40,957 bases of DNA from JAGOSP01 sp964428075 (GTDB lineage Bacteria > Patescibacteriota > Minisyncoccia > Moranbacterales > UBA1568), in NCBI GenBank assembly GCA_964428075.1, contig CAYRWQ010000004.1, positions 1-40,957 of the forward strand. Direction: 5' to 3'. Of this stretch, positions 1 through 9,059 are shown in pieces. Every line of letters begins with the position of its first letter. Position 1 is the first letter of the stretch. The notes beneath the pieces were generated by a model. The model ran no database searches, was not told the origin of the DNA, and saw only the letters and a list, made by a program, of their open reading frames with translations. The translations under genes were made by a program, and so were the position numbers.

Positions 1-447
1 CTTGTTTCTTTTGGTTTTGAAAAAGTCGGAAGAAAAGTGGCAGACATTGATACTGTCGTACTTCATACTTCTTTTAATAATCAGGGCGGTGATCGGTATG
101 CGGTAGACCGAGTGATCGATATTTGGAAAAGTTATGGAGTCGCGCCACACTTTCTTATTGATCGGGCAGGCGTGGTGCATCGGCTCGTCAGTGAGAAGAA
201 TATTGCGTATCATGCAGGGGTCTCTGCTATGCCAGATGGCCGGGAAAATGTGAATAATTTTTCTCTTGGCGTGGAAATACTGAACGCGAAAGATGATCAG
301 TATACTGAGGAACAGTATCAGGCGGTGCGTGATTTACTTGCATATCTTCAAGAAACCTATCCAATCACACATGTCGTCGGGCATGCCGATATCGCGCCCG
401 GACGGAAGTCTGATCCTTGGAATTTTGATTGGGGGAGAATAAAATGA
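1..447 (+). CDS. N-acetylmuramoyl-L-alanine amidase domain (Amidase_2/AmpD-like), 5' end cut by window
   Basis: The protein fits the zinc-dependent N-acetylmuramoyl-L-alanine amidase (PGRP/AmpD) fold, which cuts the bond between MurNAc and the stem peptide of peptidoglycan. Counting from the GTG at 37, a first metal-binding His is seen in VVLHTS (H10), the YHAG motif around H59, the acidic residue in SLGVEI (E80), a second His in VVGHADI (H116) and the metal-binding Asp in PGRKSDP (D126). These are the usual ligands and their order. The reading frame is open to base 1 with no stop, so the GTG at 37 is probably not the true start and a signal or membrane segment may lie upstream of the window. 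The stop is TGA at 445-447. The peptidoglycan role is inferred from the family; substrate choice cannot be read from the sequence. Confidence 0.8.
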   Translation, partial: LVSFGFEKVGRKVADIDTVVLHTSFNNQGGDRYAVDRVIDIWKSYGVAPHFLIDRAGVVHRLVSEKNIAYHAGVSAMPDGRENVNNFSLGVEILNAKDDQYTEEQYQAVRDLLAYLQETYPITHVVGHADIAPGRKSDPWNFDWGRIK

Positions 448-500
448 GCGTTGGAAGTTGAAGAATGAGTGTGGCATGTTGAGTTTTTGAGGGCATATAT

Positions 501-806
501 ATGGCTTATAGACTGGTGATTACAGTAGAATCGGGGCAGTCACGGCTCGTACTTTTTGAAAACGGGAAGGAACGAGCGTCACGGGAATGGCAAGAGTCGC
601 GCGATATGGGGCGGCGTGTTTTTGAGGCGATTGAAGAGGTATTGCATGAGGTACATATTCAACCGGAGGCGGTGATGGCTTTTGAGGTCATTTCAGAATT
701 ACCAGACGCTTCGACCTCGAAACGTATTGCGGAGACTGTCGCCTCAGTGTATACTTTCGGTGCACAGGCTTCGGCTCCGATGGAAACATCAGGGGACATC
801 AAATGA
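501..806 (+). CDS. small TsaB-like (ASKHA fold) hypothetical protein
   Basis: This 101-residue protein begins with a strand, a glycine turn and a second strand (VITVESGQSRLVLFENGK), followed by a W-containing segment, an amphipathic helix (RVFEAIEEVLHEVHI) and a segment resembling the RIAxxxAxxxTFG region of TsaB. This order matches the N-terminal half of TsaB/YeaZ, the scaffold partner of TsaD in making the t6A modification of tRNA. It is less than half the usual TsaB length, and the first-strand acidic residue and glycines are only partly kept. It could be a short TsaB paralogue, a degenerate remnant or an unrelated small protein. It lies 53 nt after the amidase gene on the same strand and is separated from rpoB by a promoter. 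The match was made by eye only, so the assignment is tentative. Confidence 0.45.
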   Translation: MAYRLVITVESGQSRLVLFENGKERASREWQESRDMGRRVFEAIEEVLHEVHIQPEAVMAFEVISELPDASTSKRIAETVASVYTFGAQASAPMETSGDIK

Positions 807-879
807 GGGTGAAGCATGACAAACACAAATTACATTTTATTTTTCGGAAGGCTCAAAAAAGCCGGTTTTTGGATTACAT

Positions 880-908
880 TTGACAAAAAAGAAGGGAGTT
901 GCTAGCAT
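880..908 (+). promoter_or_regulatory. promoter of the rpoB-rpoC operon
   Basis: A perfect -35 TTGACA (880-885), a 17-nt spacer and a -10 TAGCAT (903-908) lie about 245 nt before the rpoB start. Transcription would start near 915. It is the only consensus promoter seen between base 807 and rpoB. Confidence 0.65.
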
Positions 909-914
909 TTTTGG

Positions 915-1151
915 TATTGTCAAGAAGAGTGGCTGACTTTTTCTGTCTCGAAATCGCCTTATTGGTGTCAGGTCTGGATGGCGAGACCGGGTTGGGATGG
1001 TAGTTACAGAGAGAAGGTAACTCACGGTTTCCAACAGAATGGAGCGAACATGCGCCCTGTTCATAATTCGATAGTTTAATTGTAATCTCACCGGCTCGGC
1101 TTGTGTTTCGGGAAATTCCTGCGCAAGAAGAATGCCTGTGAGCGCGTTTTT
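915..1151 (+). promoter_or_regulatory. long untranslated, possibly structured leader of rpoB
   Basis: About 237 nt separate the predicted transcription start from the rpoB start codon and hold no convincing gene. Two clean hairpins are visible: 971-988 (GGTCT/AGACC, loop of 8) and 1002-1022 (AGTTAC/GTAACT, loop of 9). In most bacteria rpoB is reached from the rplKAJL genes; here it has its own leader. I do not recognise a known riboswitch or ribosomal-protein-binding motif, so a regulatory role is inference. There is no strong Shine-Dalgarno sequence before the start codon. Confidence 0.4.
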
Positions 1152-4100
1152 ATGTCTCAAAAAACGGAACGAGTTCTGCGGGTGAAAGATTCCATTGGAG
1201 CACAGTCTTCGCTCACCAAGCGTAAATTTTTTAATAACCGAATTACGGTCTCGTTGCCGGATTTGATCGAGGTACAGAAGGATGCCTATGCGTGGTTCTG
1301 GAAGAAAGGTTTGAAGGAACTTTTGAATGAAGTGAACCCGATTACTGATTTTACCAACAAGGATCTTGAATTGACTCTGGATGAGTACTACCTGGATGAG
1401 CCGAAATATCCTGCGTCGGTCTCGAAGGCGAAAAACATTTCTTACGAAGCTCCTTTGCGCGCCAAGGCAACGCTGTTGCTGAAAAAGACCGGTGAGGTCA
1501 AGGAGCAGGAGATTTATCTTGGCGATTTCCCGATGATGACCGAGCGCGGGACCTTTATCATCAATGGTGTGGAGCGTGTGGTCGTATCACAGCTTATCCG
1601 TTCCCCAGGAGTCTTTTTCACCATGGAGTTTCAAAAGGGTAAAAAGCTTTTCGGCGCGAAAATCATACCGAATAGGGGCGCTTGGCTGGAGATTGAGACC
1701 GATCTGGATGGGGTTCTCTCGGTGAAAATCGATCGTAAGCGCAAACTCCCGGTATCGACTCTGTTTCGAGCTTTCGGATGCGATGAGAAGCGTCTGCGGG
1801 GAGAGTTCGTGGATTGTGATAGCGGAGATGTGAAGTATATTGACACGACTTTTTTGAAAGATCCGACACACTCGCAGGGCGAGGCGTATATCGAAGTGTA
1901 CAAGCGTCTCCGCCCGGGAGATCTGGCTACGGTAGACAACGCCAAACAGATGATCGACGCGATGTTTTTCAATTTTGAGCGTTATGATTTTGGCGCAGTC
2001 GGTAGGTATCGGTTGAATCAGAGACTTTCTGTCGATCGTGAAGATACGGAAGAAAATCGCGTACTCAATATCGAAGATCTTTTCCTGATTATCAAGGAGA
2101 TTATTCGTCTGAATAATGATCCAGAAGGGCGAGCCGATGATATCGATCATCTCGGGAATCGCCGTGTGCGCGCGGTGGGTGAGTTGATTCAGAACAAGTT
2201 GCGCGTTGGTATGTATCGGATGGTACGCAATATCAAGGATCGTATGTCGACTTGCGATGTGGAGACCGTGGTACCAGGCCAGCTGATCAACCCACGTCCC
2301 GTGGCAGCGAGCGTGAAAGAATTCTTTTCAAGCTCGCAGTTGTCACAGTTCATGGATCAAGTGAATCCACTTGCCGAACTCGAGCACAAGCGCCGTCTTT
2401 CGGCGATGGGTCCGGGAGGGTTGACGCGTGAGCGAGCCGGATTTGAAGTGCGTGATGTGCATCATAGCCATTATGGACGGATTTGCCCGGTGCAGACTTC
2501 AGAAGGTCCAAATATTGGTCTGGTCGGTCATTTGGCTTCTTATGCCAAGGTGAACGAATATGGTTTCTTGGAAACACCGTATCTGATCGTGAAGAAGGAA
2601 GTCGAGGCTGAACCAAAAGCCTTGACCCATCGCATTTTGAAAGAAACCATTGAGGGTGTCGCCACGGCAGGTGAGGTACTCAGTGCCGAGCAGGCGGCTC
2701 AGGTGGCCGCGAAGAAGCAGGGGCAGATGGTGGCCGTTCACCCGTTTGTCACGCTTGATATTGAATATTTGAACGCGATCATGGAAGATCGCAAAACTAT
2801 CGCGCACGCGGGTATCAAACTTGACGAGTATCGTAACGTGACCGATGCTATGATCGAGGCGCGTATCAAAGGGCATCCGGGTATGGCAGAAGCGGTAGAC
2901 CTTGATTATATCGATGTATCGGTGAAGCAGTGTATTTCGGTGGCGACTGCGCTGATTCCATTTCTCGAACACGATGACGCGAACCGCGCACTGATGGGTT
3001 CGAATATGCAACGTCAGGCTGTGTCGTGCGTGATGCCGCAGGCACCGATTGTCGGGACGGGTATTGAAGATAAGGCGGCTCGCGACTCGGGTCAAGTGTT
3101 GCTTTCTATCGACGCAGGAGAGGTGGTCAAGGTGGATGCCAATGAAATCGTGGTACGTTCCAAGGCTCCAGTTGGTTCAAAGAAGGAGTATTTCGATCGT
3201 TCGTATATCTTGCAGAACTTTGAACGATCCAACTCTTTTACGTCCATGAATCAGGTGCCACGTGTTTCGAAGGGGCAGATGATTGAGCAAGGTGACCTGT
3301 TGGCTGATGGTGCCTCGACTGATCATGGCGAACTCGCTTTAGGACAAAATATGCTTGTGGCTTTCGTGCCGTGGGAGGGATTCAATTATGAAGATGCTAT
3401 TATCGTGTCGGAACGGGTGGTGCACGCTGATCGATGGAGTTCGATCCATATTGAGGATTTCTCCATTGATGTGCGAGACACGAAGCTTGGGCCTGAGATC
3501 GTGACGCGTGACATCCCTAATATCGGCGAAGACCGACTCAAGAATCTTGATGAAACCGGCATCATTCGTGTCGGGGCGGAGATTTTGTCTGGTGATATTC
3601 TGATCGGAAAGATTACACCGAAGGGTGAGGGTGATTTGACGGCAGAAGAACGCCTGTTACGTGTCATCTTTGGTGAAAAATCGCGCGACGTGAAAGATAC
3701 CTCGTTGTACTTGCCGCATGGAGAACGGGGCAAGGTGGTAGACATCAAAATTTTCTCTCGTGAACGTGGAGATAAGTTGCCGATGGGTGTTTTCCAACAG
3801 ATTCAGGTTTCTATCGCTCAGATGCGCAAAATTTCAGTTGGTGACAAGTTGGCTGGACGGCATGGGAACAAGGGTGTGATTTCACATATCCCACCGGTAG
3901 AAGATATGCCGCATCTTCCAGATGGGACACCAGTTGATATTATTTTGAACCCGCTTGGTGTCGCCTCGCGCATGAATATCGGACAGATCTTGGAAACACA
4001 TCTCGGGTGGGCAGCGAGCAAGCTTGGGTATACCGTGGCGAGTGCTGCTCTCGACGGTGTATCAGAAACGGATATCAAGTCTGAGCTTAGGAAGGCAGGG

Positions 4101-4565
4101 TTACCGGAAAACGGAAAAGTGCGCCTCATCAACGGTAAAAGCGGTGAACCCTTCGACAATGAATCGACGGTGGGCATCATGTACATCATGAAGCTCAATC
4201 ATTTGGTTGAAGACAAGCTGCATATGCGTTCTATTGGGCCGTACTCTCTCATTACTCAGCAACCATTAGGTGGGAAGGCACAGTTCGGAGGGCAGCGTTT
4301 CGGTGAAATGGAAGTGTGGGCACTTGAAGGGTACGGAGCTGCGCACACGCTTCAGGAAATGCTGACGATCAAGTCTGATGATGTGTTGGGTCGCTCAAAG
4401 GCATACGAATCGATTATCAAGGGTGAATCCATTAAGAGTCCGAACATCCCGGCATCGTTCCATGTATTGGTGAATGAACTCAAGGGGCTCTGTTTGAATG
4501 TTGAGCTCAAGGGAGCGAAAATAGAGGAGCCGGAAGATGAGCCACGTATCACCGAGACCGTCTAA
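1152..4565 (+). CDS. rpoB: DNA-directed RNA polymerase subunit beta
   Basis: This is the beta subunit of RNA polymerase (1137 residues with the chosen start), which forms half of the active-centre cleft. The rifampicin-pocket region SQLSQFMDQVNP, followed by HKRRLSAMGPGG, is present around residues 393-425; it differs from the E. coli stretch by a Val where the first Asn of DQNNP stands. The C-terminal region carries the conserved GYGAAHTLQEMLTIKSDD clamp-anchor sequence. The frame stays open further upstream, to 1101, but the ATG at 1152 (MSQKTERVLRVKDS) is preferred because the family alignment begins soon after it. rpoC follows after 25 nt, so the two are clearly one operon. rplJ and rplL are absent upstream, which is unlike the arrangement in most bacteria. 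The stop is TAA. Confidence 0.97.
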   Translation: MSQKTERVLRVKDSIGAQSSLTKRKFFNNRITVSLPDLIEVQKDAYAWFWKKGLKELLNEVNPITDFTNKDLELTLDEYYLDEPKYPASVSKAKNISYEAPLRAKATLLLKKTGEVKEQEIYLGDFPMMTERGTFIINGVERVVVSQLIRSPGVFFTMEFQKGKKLFGAKIIPNRGAWLEIETDLDGVLSVKIDRKRKLPVSTLFRAFGCDEKRLRGEFVDCDSGDVKYIDTTFLKDPTHSQGEAYIEVYKRLRPGDLATVDNAKQMIDAMFFNFERYDFGAVGRYRLNQRLSVDREDTEENRVLNIEDLFLIIKEIIRLNNDPEGRADDIDHLGNRRVRAVGELIQNKLRVGMYRMVRNIKDRMSTCDVETVVPGQLINPRPVAASVKEFFSSSQLSQFMDQVNPLAELEHKRRLSAMGPGGLTRERAGFEVRDVHHSHYGRICPVQTSEGPNIGLVGHLASYAKVNEYGFLETPYLIVKKEVEAEPKALTHRILKETIEGVATAGEVLSAEQAAQVAAKKQGQMVAVHPFVTLDIEYLNAIMEDRKTIAHAGIKLDEYRNVTDAMIEARIKGHPGMAEAVDLDYIDVSVKQCISVATALIPFLEHDDANRALMGSNMQRQAVSCVMPQAPIVGTGIEDKAARDSGQVLLSIDAGEVVKVDANEIVVRSKAPVGSKKEYFDRSYILQNFERSNSFTSMNQVPRVSKGQMIEQGDLLADGASTDHGELALGQNMLVAFVPWEGFNYEDAIIVSERVVHADRWSSIHIEDFSIDVRDTKLGPEIVTRDIPNIGEDRLKNLDETGIIRVGAEILSGDILIGKITPKGEGDLTAEERLLRVIFGEKSRDVKDTSLYLPHGERGKVVDIKIFSRERGDKLPMGVFQQIQVSIAQMRKISVGDKLAGRHGNKGVISHIPPVEDMPHLPDGTPVDIILNPLGVASRMNIGQILETHLGWAASKLGYTVASAALDGVSETDIKSELRKAGLPENGKVRLINGKSGEPFDNESTVGIMYIMKLNHLVEDKLHMRSIGPYSLITQQPLGGKAQFGGQRFGEMEVWALEGYGAAHTLQEMLTIKSDDVLGRSKAYESIIKGESIKSPNIPASFHVLVNELKGLCLNVELKGAKIEEPEDEPRITETV

Positions 4566-4590
4566 TCTGCACTAAAACGAGAACGAACCT

Positions 4591-7500
4591 ATGTCAACTG
4601 AAAACATTACTAAGGTGAGCGATTTCGACAGCGTGCGGTTGACGCTCGCGAGTCCTGAACAAATCTTGGAGTGGTCAACCGGAGAGGTGACTAAGCCAGA
4701 AACTATCAACTATCGCACTCAACGATATGAACCAGATGGTTTGTTTTGTGAACGCATTTTTGGTCCTTCCAAGGATTGGGAATGTTATTGTGGTAAATAT
4801 AAGCGTATCCGCTACAATGGCATCGTTTGTGATAAGTGCGGCGTCGAAGTGACGCGTGCGATTGTCCGTCGGGAGCGTATGGGTCATATCAAGCTGGCCT
4901 GTCCGGTGTCGCACATCTGGTTTCTTCGAGGAGTTCCATCAAAGGTTGGGTTAGTGCTTGGTATTTCACCACAAGAGCTCGAGCGAGTTATCTACTTCTC
5001 GTCGTATATCATCATGGATGTGAACGAAGACTTGAAGTCACAGTCGCTCGAACAACTTGATCGTGAGTACAAGGCAAAACAACGTGAAGTCAAGGCCGAA
5101 AATCGGAGCGAAAAGGGTACTGAATCAGCTCTGGAAGATTTGAAAGATCAGTATCGGGGAGCGAAAGATGATATTAAGAATGTCCGTCCGAATCAGATTC
5201 TTTCCGAGGTGGAATATTTTAATCTTTCCAGCCGATTTGGTCAGATCTTCACTGCTGGTATCGGTACCGAAGCGATCCGAAAAATTCTTGAACGGGTCGA
5301 TATCGCATCTGAAATCTCGAGACTTAAGACAGAATTAGAATCCGGAGAATTGATGGATACCAAAAAAACTCTGCAGCGATTGAAGGTATTTCAGGGATTC
5401 GAAAAAGCAAATCTCAAACTCGAGTGGATGCTTCCGACCATTATCCCTGTGATTCCGCCGGATCTGCGTCCGATGGTAGCCCTGGACGGAGGTCGTTTTG
5501 CAACTTCTGATTTGAACGATCTGTATCGTCGTATCATCAATCGCAACAATCGTCTGAAAAAGCTTCTGGCGATTGGGGCTCCAGAGGTCATCACGCGCAA
5601 TGAGAAGCGTATGTTGCAGGAAGTAGTTGACGCGCTTTTTGACAACAGCGCTCGTCGAGGTCAGGCATCGACAGCAGCGTCGACCGGGCAGCGTCGCCCA
5701 CTGCGTTCTCTCGCGGATGCCTTGAAGGGCAAGCAAGGACGTTTCCGTCAGAATCTTCTCGGGAAGCGCGTTGATTACTCGGGACGCTCGGTTATTGTGG
5801 TAGGACCGAAGCTCAAACTGCATCAATGCGGGTTACCGAAGAAAATGGCTTTGGAGCTTTTCAAGCCGTTTATCATTCAGAAACTGATTGAGAAAGAATT
5901 TGCCCACAATGTCCGCACAGCCGGACGGATGGTAGACGCCGAGACAGAAGAAGCATACGAAATTTTGGACGAGATTATCGAGCGACACTATGTACTGTTG
6001 AACCGCGCCCCGACTCTCCATCGCCTCTCGATTCAGGCTTTCCAGCCGGTGTTGATCGAAGGGAAAGCTATCCGACTGCACCCGATGGTGTGTTCGGCTT
6101 TCAACGCGGATTTCGATGGTGATCAGATGGCAGTTCATGTGCCGCTTACTGATCAGGCACGAGAGGAATGCGCCACGCTGATGCTGTCTTCGAAGAACCT
6201 CTTGAAGCCTGCCTCTGGCGAGCCGATTGTGTCTGCGACATTGGATATGGTATTAGGAGTCTATTACCTTACGCATATCAGGAAGAACATGAAGGGCGAG
6301 GGTAAAATATTTTCATCGATGGATGAGACTATTTTTGCCTATCAGAGCGGTATTATTGATGTGAATGCGGCGATTAAATTGTTGTTTAATGGTGTGATAA
6401 TCGAGACCTCAGCTGGCCGGGTTCTGTTGAACGATGTTTTGCCAGAAGAGATTCGTTTTGTGAATCACGAGATGACCAAGAAAGATCTGAAGGTACTCAT
6501 GTCCCGTATTCTTTCTGAAATCGGACAGGAAGAGACAGCGAAGTTTGCTGATCGCCTGAAGGATGTGTCATTTCGGGCGGTGACCAAGTCGGGTATTAGC
6601 TGGGGAATGGATGATCTCAAGGTACCGGAGGAAAAACCGGCGATTATGATCGCCGCGGAAGGACGGATTATCGAGGTGAAAGAGCAATACAATATGGGCC
6701 TGCTCACTAATGAGGAGCGACGGAACCGAACCATTGAAATCTGGAATGAGGCGAAGGGGGAAATCACTGATGCCGTGCGTCGCTCGCTTGACAAAGAGGG
6801 TCCTGTGTATTCTATGGTGTATTCCAAAGCGCGCGGATCTGAGTCGGTGGTGGTACAGATGACCGGTATGAAGGGTCTGATGTCTGGCGCAACGGGCGAA
6901 ACGATTGAGTTGCCAGTGAAGAGCTCGTTTAAGGAAGGATTTAACGTACTTGAATATTTCATTTCGACTCATGGCGCGCGGAAGGGTATGGCGGATACTG
7001 CTCTTCGCACGGCGACTGCCGGGTATCTTACTCGTCGCTTGGTGGATGTAGCGCAAGACGTTATCGTTCGTACCGAAAATTGCGGAGATACTGAGGGAGT
7101 ATATCTCTATCGTGAGGATTCGGATAATACCGGTATCTCATTTGCTAGCCGTGTTGAAGGGAGAACGGCACTTGAGACAGTAAAACACCCAGAAACCAAG
7201 GCGGTTCTGGTGAAAAAAGGTGTCTTGGTCGGCAAGGAAGCTGCTAAGGAGATTGAAGCTGAGAAATTGATCGACAAGGTGAAGATTCGTTCACTTGTGA
7301 CTTGCAAAGCGCGTCGTGGCGTTTGCCGTATTTGTTATGGGGTTGACCTCGGGCGGAGCGCACTTGTTGAGATGGGGGCATCGGTTGGTGTTGTCGCCGC
7401 ACAGGCTATCGGTGAACCAGGCACTCAGTTGACGATGCGTACTTTTCATGTGGGTGGTGTTGCTGGTTCGGATATCACCCAGGGTCTCCCGCGCGTTGAA

Positions 7501-8187
7501 GAAATTTTTGAAGCGCGTATTCCAAAAATGGAGGCCGTTCTGTCGGATGTGGATGGTCAAATCCAGTCAATTAACAAGGATGGTGGGAAGACGACCAAAA
7601 TTCTCGTTCTTGAAAACGGAGGGAAAACGCATGAATTCTCGATTCCATCCAATATTGTACTCAAGGTAAAAGCGGGTGATTTGGTGGCGGTTGGATCAGT
7701 GCTTTGTGAAGGTCATATTGATCTCCGGAAACTCTATGAGGTCATGGGTCGTGAGGCGGTACACCGTTATATCATCCGTGAGATTGAGGAAATCTACGCC
7801 AGTCAGGGTGAAGGCATCAATGACAAACATATCGAGGTCATTATTCGTCAGATGATGTCGCGTTTGCGTATCATCGACCCGGGTGATTCGATGTTGCTTC
7901 CGGGTGATGTCGTTGAACGTGATCAGTTCGAAGAAGCGAACGATGAGATGCGTGACAAAGCGTGTAAAGAAGCAACAGCCGAATCTTTGGTCTTGGGCAT
8001 CACCAAAGTGGCACTTTCGACGGAATCTTTCCTCTCAGCAGCATCCTTTATGGAAACAGCCCGGGTACTTATCAATGCCGCGGTGCAGGGGAAGGAAGAT
8101 CACTTGCGCGGCCTCAAAGAAAACGTGATTATCGGACGTCTAATTCCGGCTGGTACGGGGTATCGGAGTTCGGATACGCAGGTGTAA
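4591..8187 (+). CDS. rpoC: DNA-directed RNA polymerase subunit beta'
   Basis: This is the catalytic beta' subunit (1198 residues). The magnesium-binding motif NADFDGD is at residues 505-511. The N-terminal zinc ribbon (CYCGKYKR...CDKCGVE) is intact, as is the second zinc site made of the CGDTEG cysteine and the CKARRGVCRICYG cysteines. A short charged coiled-coil-like insert (KAKQREVKAENRSEKG) lies near residues 155-175. The length is close to that of beta' subunits without the large lineage-specific insertions of Proteobacteria. The start ATG follows the rpoB stop by 25 nt and has no clear Shine-Dalgarno sequence, so translation may depend on coupling. The gene ends with TAA and is followed by a strong terminator. 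Confidence 0.97.
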   Translation: MSTENITKVSDFDSVRLTLASPEQILEWSTGEVTKPETINYRTQRYEPDGLFCERIFGPSKDWECYCGKYKRIRYNGIVCDKCGVEVTRAIVRRERMGHIKLACPVSHIWFLRGVPSKVGLVLGISPQELERVIYFSSYIIMDVNEDLKSQSLEQLDREYKAKQREVKAENRSEKGTESALEDLKDQYRGAKDDIKNVRPNQILSEVEYFNLSSRFGQIFTAGIGTEAIRKILERVDIASEISRLKTELESGELMDTKKTLQRLKVFQGFEKANLKLEWMLPTIIPVIPPDLRPMVALDGGRFATSDLNDLYRRIINRNNRLKKLLAIGAPEVITRNEKRMLQEVVDALFDNSARRGQASTAASTGQRRPLRSLADALKGKQGRFRQNLLGKRVDYSGRSVIVVGPKLKLHQCGLPKKMALELFKPFIIQKLIEKEFAHNVRTAGRMVDAETEEAYEILDEIIERHYVLLNRAPTLHRLSIQAFQPVLIEGKAIRLHPMVCSAFNADFDGDQMAVHVPLTDQAREECATLMLSSKNLLKPASGEPIVSATLDMVLGVYYLTHIRKNMKGEGKIFSSMDETIFAYQSGIIDVNAAIKLLFNGVIIETSAGRVLLNDVLPEEIRFVNHEMTKKDLKVLMSRILSEIGQEETAKFADRLKDVSFRAVTKSGISWGMDDLKVPEEKPAIMIAAEGRIIEVKEQYNMGLLTNEERRNRTIEIWNEAKGEITDAVRRSLDKEGPVYSMVYSKARGSESVVVQMTGMKGLMSGATGETIELPVKSSFKEGFNVLEYFISTHGARKGMADTALRTATAGYLTRRLVDVAQDVIVRTENCGDTEGVYLYREDSDNTGISFASRVEGRTALETVKHPETKAVLVKKGVLVGKEAAKEIEAEKLIDKVKIRSLVTCKARRGVCRICYGVDLGRSALVEMGASVGVVAAQAIGEPGTQLTMRTFHVGGVAGSDITQGLPRVEEIFEARIPKMEAVLSDVDGQIQSINKDGGKTTKILVLENGGKTHEFSIPSNIVLKVKAGDLVAVGSVLCEGHIDLRKLYEVMGREAVHRYIIREIEEIYASQGEGINDKHIEVIIRQMMSRLRIIDPGDSMLLPGDVVERDQFEEANDEMRDKACKEATAESLVLGITKVALSTESFLSAASFMETARVLINAAVQGKEDHLRGLKENVIIGRLIPAGTGYRSSDTQV

Positions 8188-8216
8188 GCGAGCGCGTATA
8201 GTGCTTCTATGAACGA

Positions 8217-8256
8217 AAAATACCCTACCCAAATATTCGTTGGGGTAGGGTATTTT
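8217..8256 (+). terminator. strong rho-independent terminator of rpoBC
   Basis: TACCCTACCC (8221-8230) pairs with GGGTAGGGTA (8243-8252); the flanking A4 and T4 runs extend the stem to 14 bp, with a 12-nt loop. The A and T runs make it symmetrical, so it may also work against minus-strand transcription. Confidence 0.85.
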
Positions 8257-8291
8257 GATGTTTCCGTATCGTCTGATCCAGTGAGAGACAG

Positions 8292-8323
8292 AAAACGACG
8301 GAATCACTAGAATTCCGCCGTTT
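8292..8323 (-). terminator. terminator of the minus-strand gene at 8336-8743
   Basis: AAACG + CGGAAT (8293-8304) pairs with ATTCCG + CGTTT (8312-8323) with one A/C mismatch. Read on the minus strand the hairpin ends in TTTT, directly after the stop codon of the minus-strand gene. Confidence 0.65.
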
Positions 8324-8335
8324 GGTTGCTGTGTT

Positions 8336-8743
8336 TCAGCAGTCTATTCCTCTTTTTTCTTCGAATTTGGCATCTAGTTCGTGCTGTAACGCCTCGACTT
8401 CCATAAATGCTGCGTTGAACACTACCCAGGTAGGATGATGGTAAGACGGGTAATTCCACTCGATATGGCTAGTAATCCATTCGCGAATACTGGCCAGGAT
8501 ACCCGCTGCCTGCTGATAGCCTTCCGGTGGACCCCGCATGAGGTCTTGTACACGACCAAGTCCAAATACTGACCGACGTTTGGTCTCCTGAGCGAGGTAC
8601 ACCTCCCGACAATTACGGTCGTGGATATCGTATCGATGCTTCTCCTCCTCCTCCTCATATTCTGCATCTGCTGTTCGGAGAAACTCCCCTGTGTAATAGG
8701 CAACATTGAGCGCATTGATGACCTGTTGTTGGCAGGTGTTCAT
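8336..8743 (-). CDS. hypothetical protein, solitary minus-strand gene
   Basis: I do not recognise this 135-residue protein. It is rich in Glu, Arg, His and aromatic residues and has an acidic run of five glutamates near residues 30-35. It has no signal peptide, membrane segment or cysteine pairs typical of zinc ribbons, so it is probably a soluble helical protein. The ATG at 8743-8741 is chosen because AGGAG stands 7 nt before it; extending the frame upstream would run through the scaffold gap. It has its own consensus promoter (8964-8992, minus strand) and its own terminator (8292-8323), so it is a monocistronic unit facing rpoBC. It lacks any visible tie to its neighbours. Confidence 0.6.
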   Translation of the reverse strand: MNTCQQQVINALNVAYYTGEFLRTADAEYEEEEEKHRYDIHDRNCREVYLAQETKRRSVFGLGRVQDLMRGPPEGYQQAAGILASIREWITSHIEWNYPSYHHPTWVVFNAAFMEVEALQHELDAKFEEKRGIDC

Positions 8744-8761
8744 TCCTGTTCTCCTGGTTGG

Positions 8762-8805
8762 TTGAAAAGACTTGCATAGAAGCCAAACTTCGATAGTATT
8801 CTGTA
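8762..8805. repeat. 44-bp direct repeat, copy 1, left edge of scaffold gap
   Basis: These 44 bases, ending exactly at the N run, are identical to 8906-8949, which begins exactly after the N run. Such flanks are typical of two contig ends that overlap and were joined with a fixed 100-N spacer instead of being merged. Confidence 0.85.
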
Positions 8806-8905
8806 NNNNNNNNNNNNNNNNNNNNNNNNNNNNNNNNNNNNNNNNNNNNNNNNNNNNNNNNNNNNNNNNNNNNNNNNNNNNNNNNNNNNNNNNNNNNNNN
8901 NNNNN
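8806..8905. other. assembly gap of exactly 100 N
   Basis: One hundred N bases lie between two identical 44-bp sequences. The size is the usual placeholder for a gap of unknown length. If the repeats are one overlap, the real sequence is 144 bp shorter and continuous, and nothing is missing here. Confidence 0.95.
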
Positions 8906-8949
8906 TTGAAAAGACTTGCATAGAAGCCAAACTTCGATAGTATTCTGTA
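8906..8949. repeat. 44-bp direct repeat, copy 2, right edge of scaffold gap
   Basis: Identical to 8762-8805. Merging the two copies places the minus-strand promoter at 8964-8992 about 70 nt before the ATG of the gene at 8743, a normal leader length. Confidence 0.85.
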
Positions 8950-8963
8950 AGGTACAAATCAAA

Positions 8964-8992
8964 ACTATACTCTTTTAGAAAGCTTATGTCAA
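8964..8992 (-). promoter_or_regulatory. promoter of the minus-strand gene at 8336-8743
   Basis: On the minus strand TTGACA (8992-8987), a 17-nt spacer and TATAGT (8969-8964) form a near-perfect sigma-70-type promoter. It reads across the scaffold gap into the hypothetical gene. Confidence 0.75.
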
Positions 8993-9041
8993 ATAACCGG
9001 CCTATCGGTGAACGCATGTCTTTCTTTTTGTGTAGCCTGAA

Positions 9042-9050
9042 TGGTATACT
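9042..9050 (+). promoter_or_regulatory. extended -10 promoter of ftsK, almost leaderless
   Basis: TGGTATACT (TG at 9042-9043, TATACT at 9045-9050) is an extended -10 element. The ftsK ATG begins at 9060, only 9 nt after the -10, so transcription would begin about 2-3 nt before the start codon. No good -35 is seen at the right distance. Confidence 0.6.
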
Positions 9051-9059
9051 AAAAATCGT

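Noticed and set aside
841..876. Terminator-like GGCT/AGCC hairpin with TTTTT after the TsaB-like gene
   Set aside because: The stem is only 4 bp with A-rich loop; too weak to call although the position would fit.
1587..3095. Long minus-strand open frames opposite rpoB (187 and 198 codons)
   Set aside because: They are antisense to a highly conserved gene, have no ribosome-binding site, and their composition (many His, Arg, Ser) is that of a mirrored coding frame.
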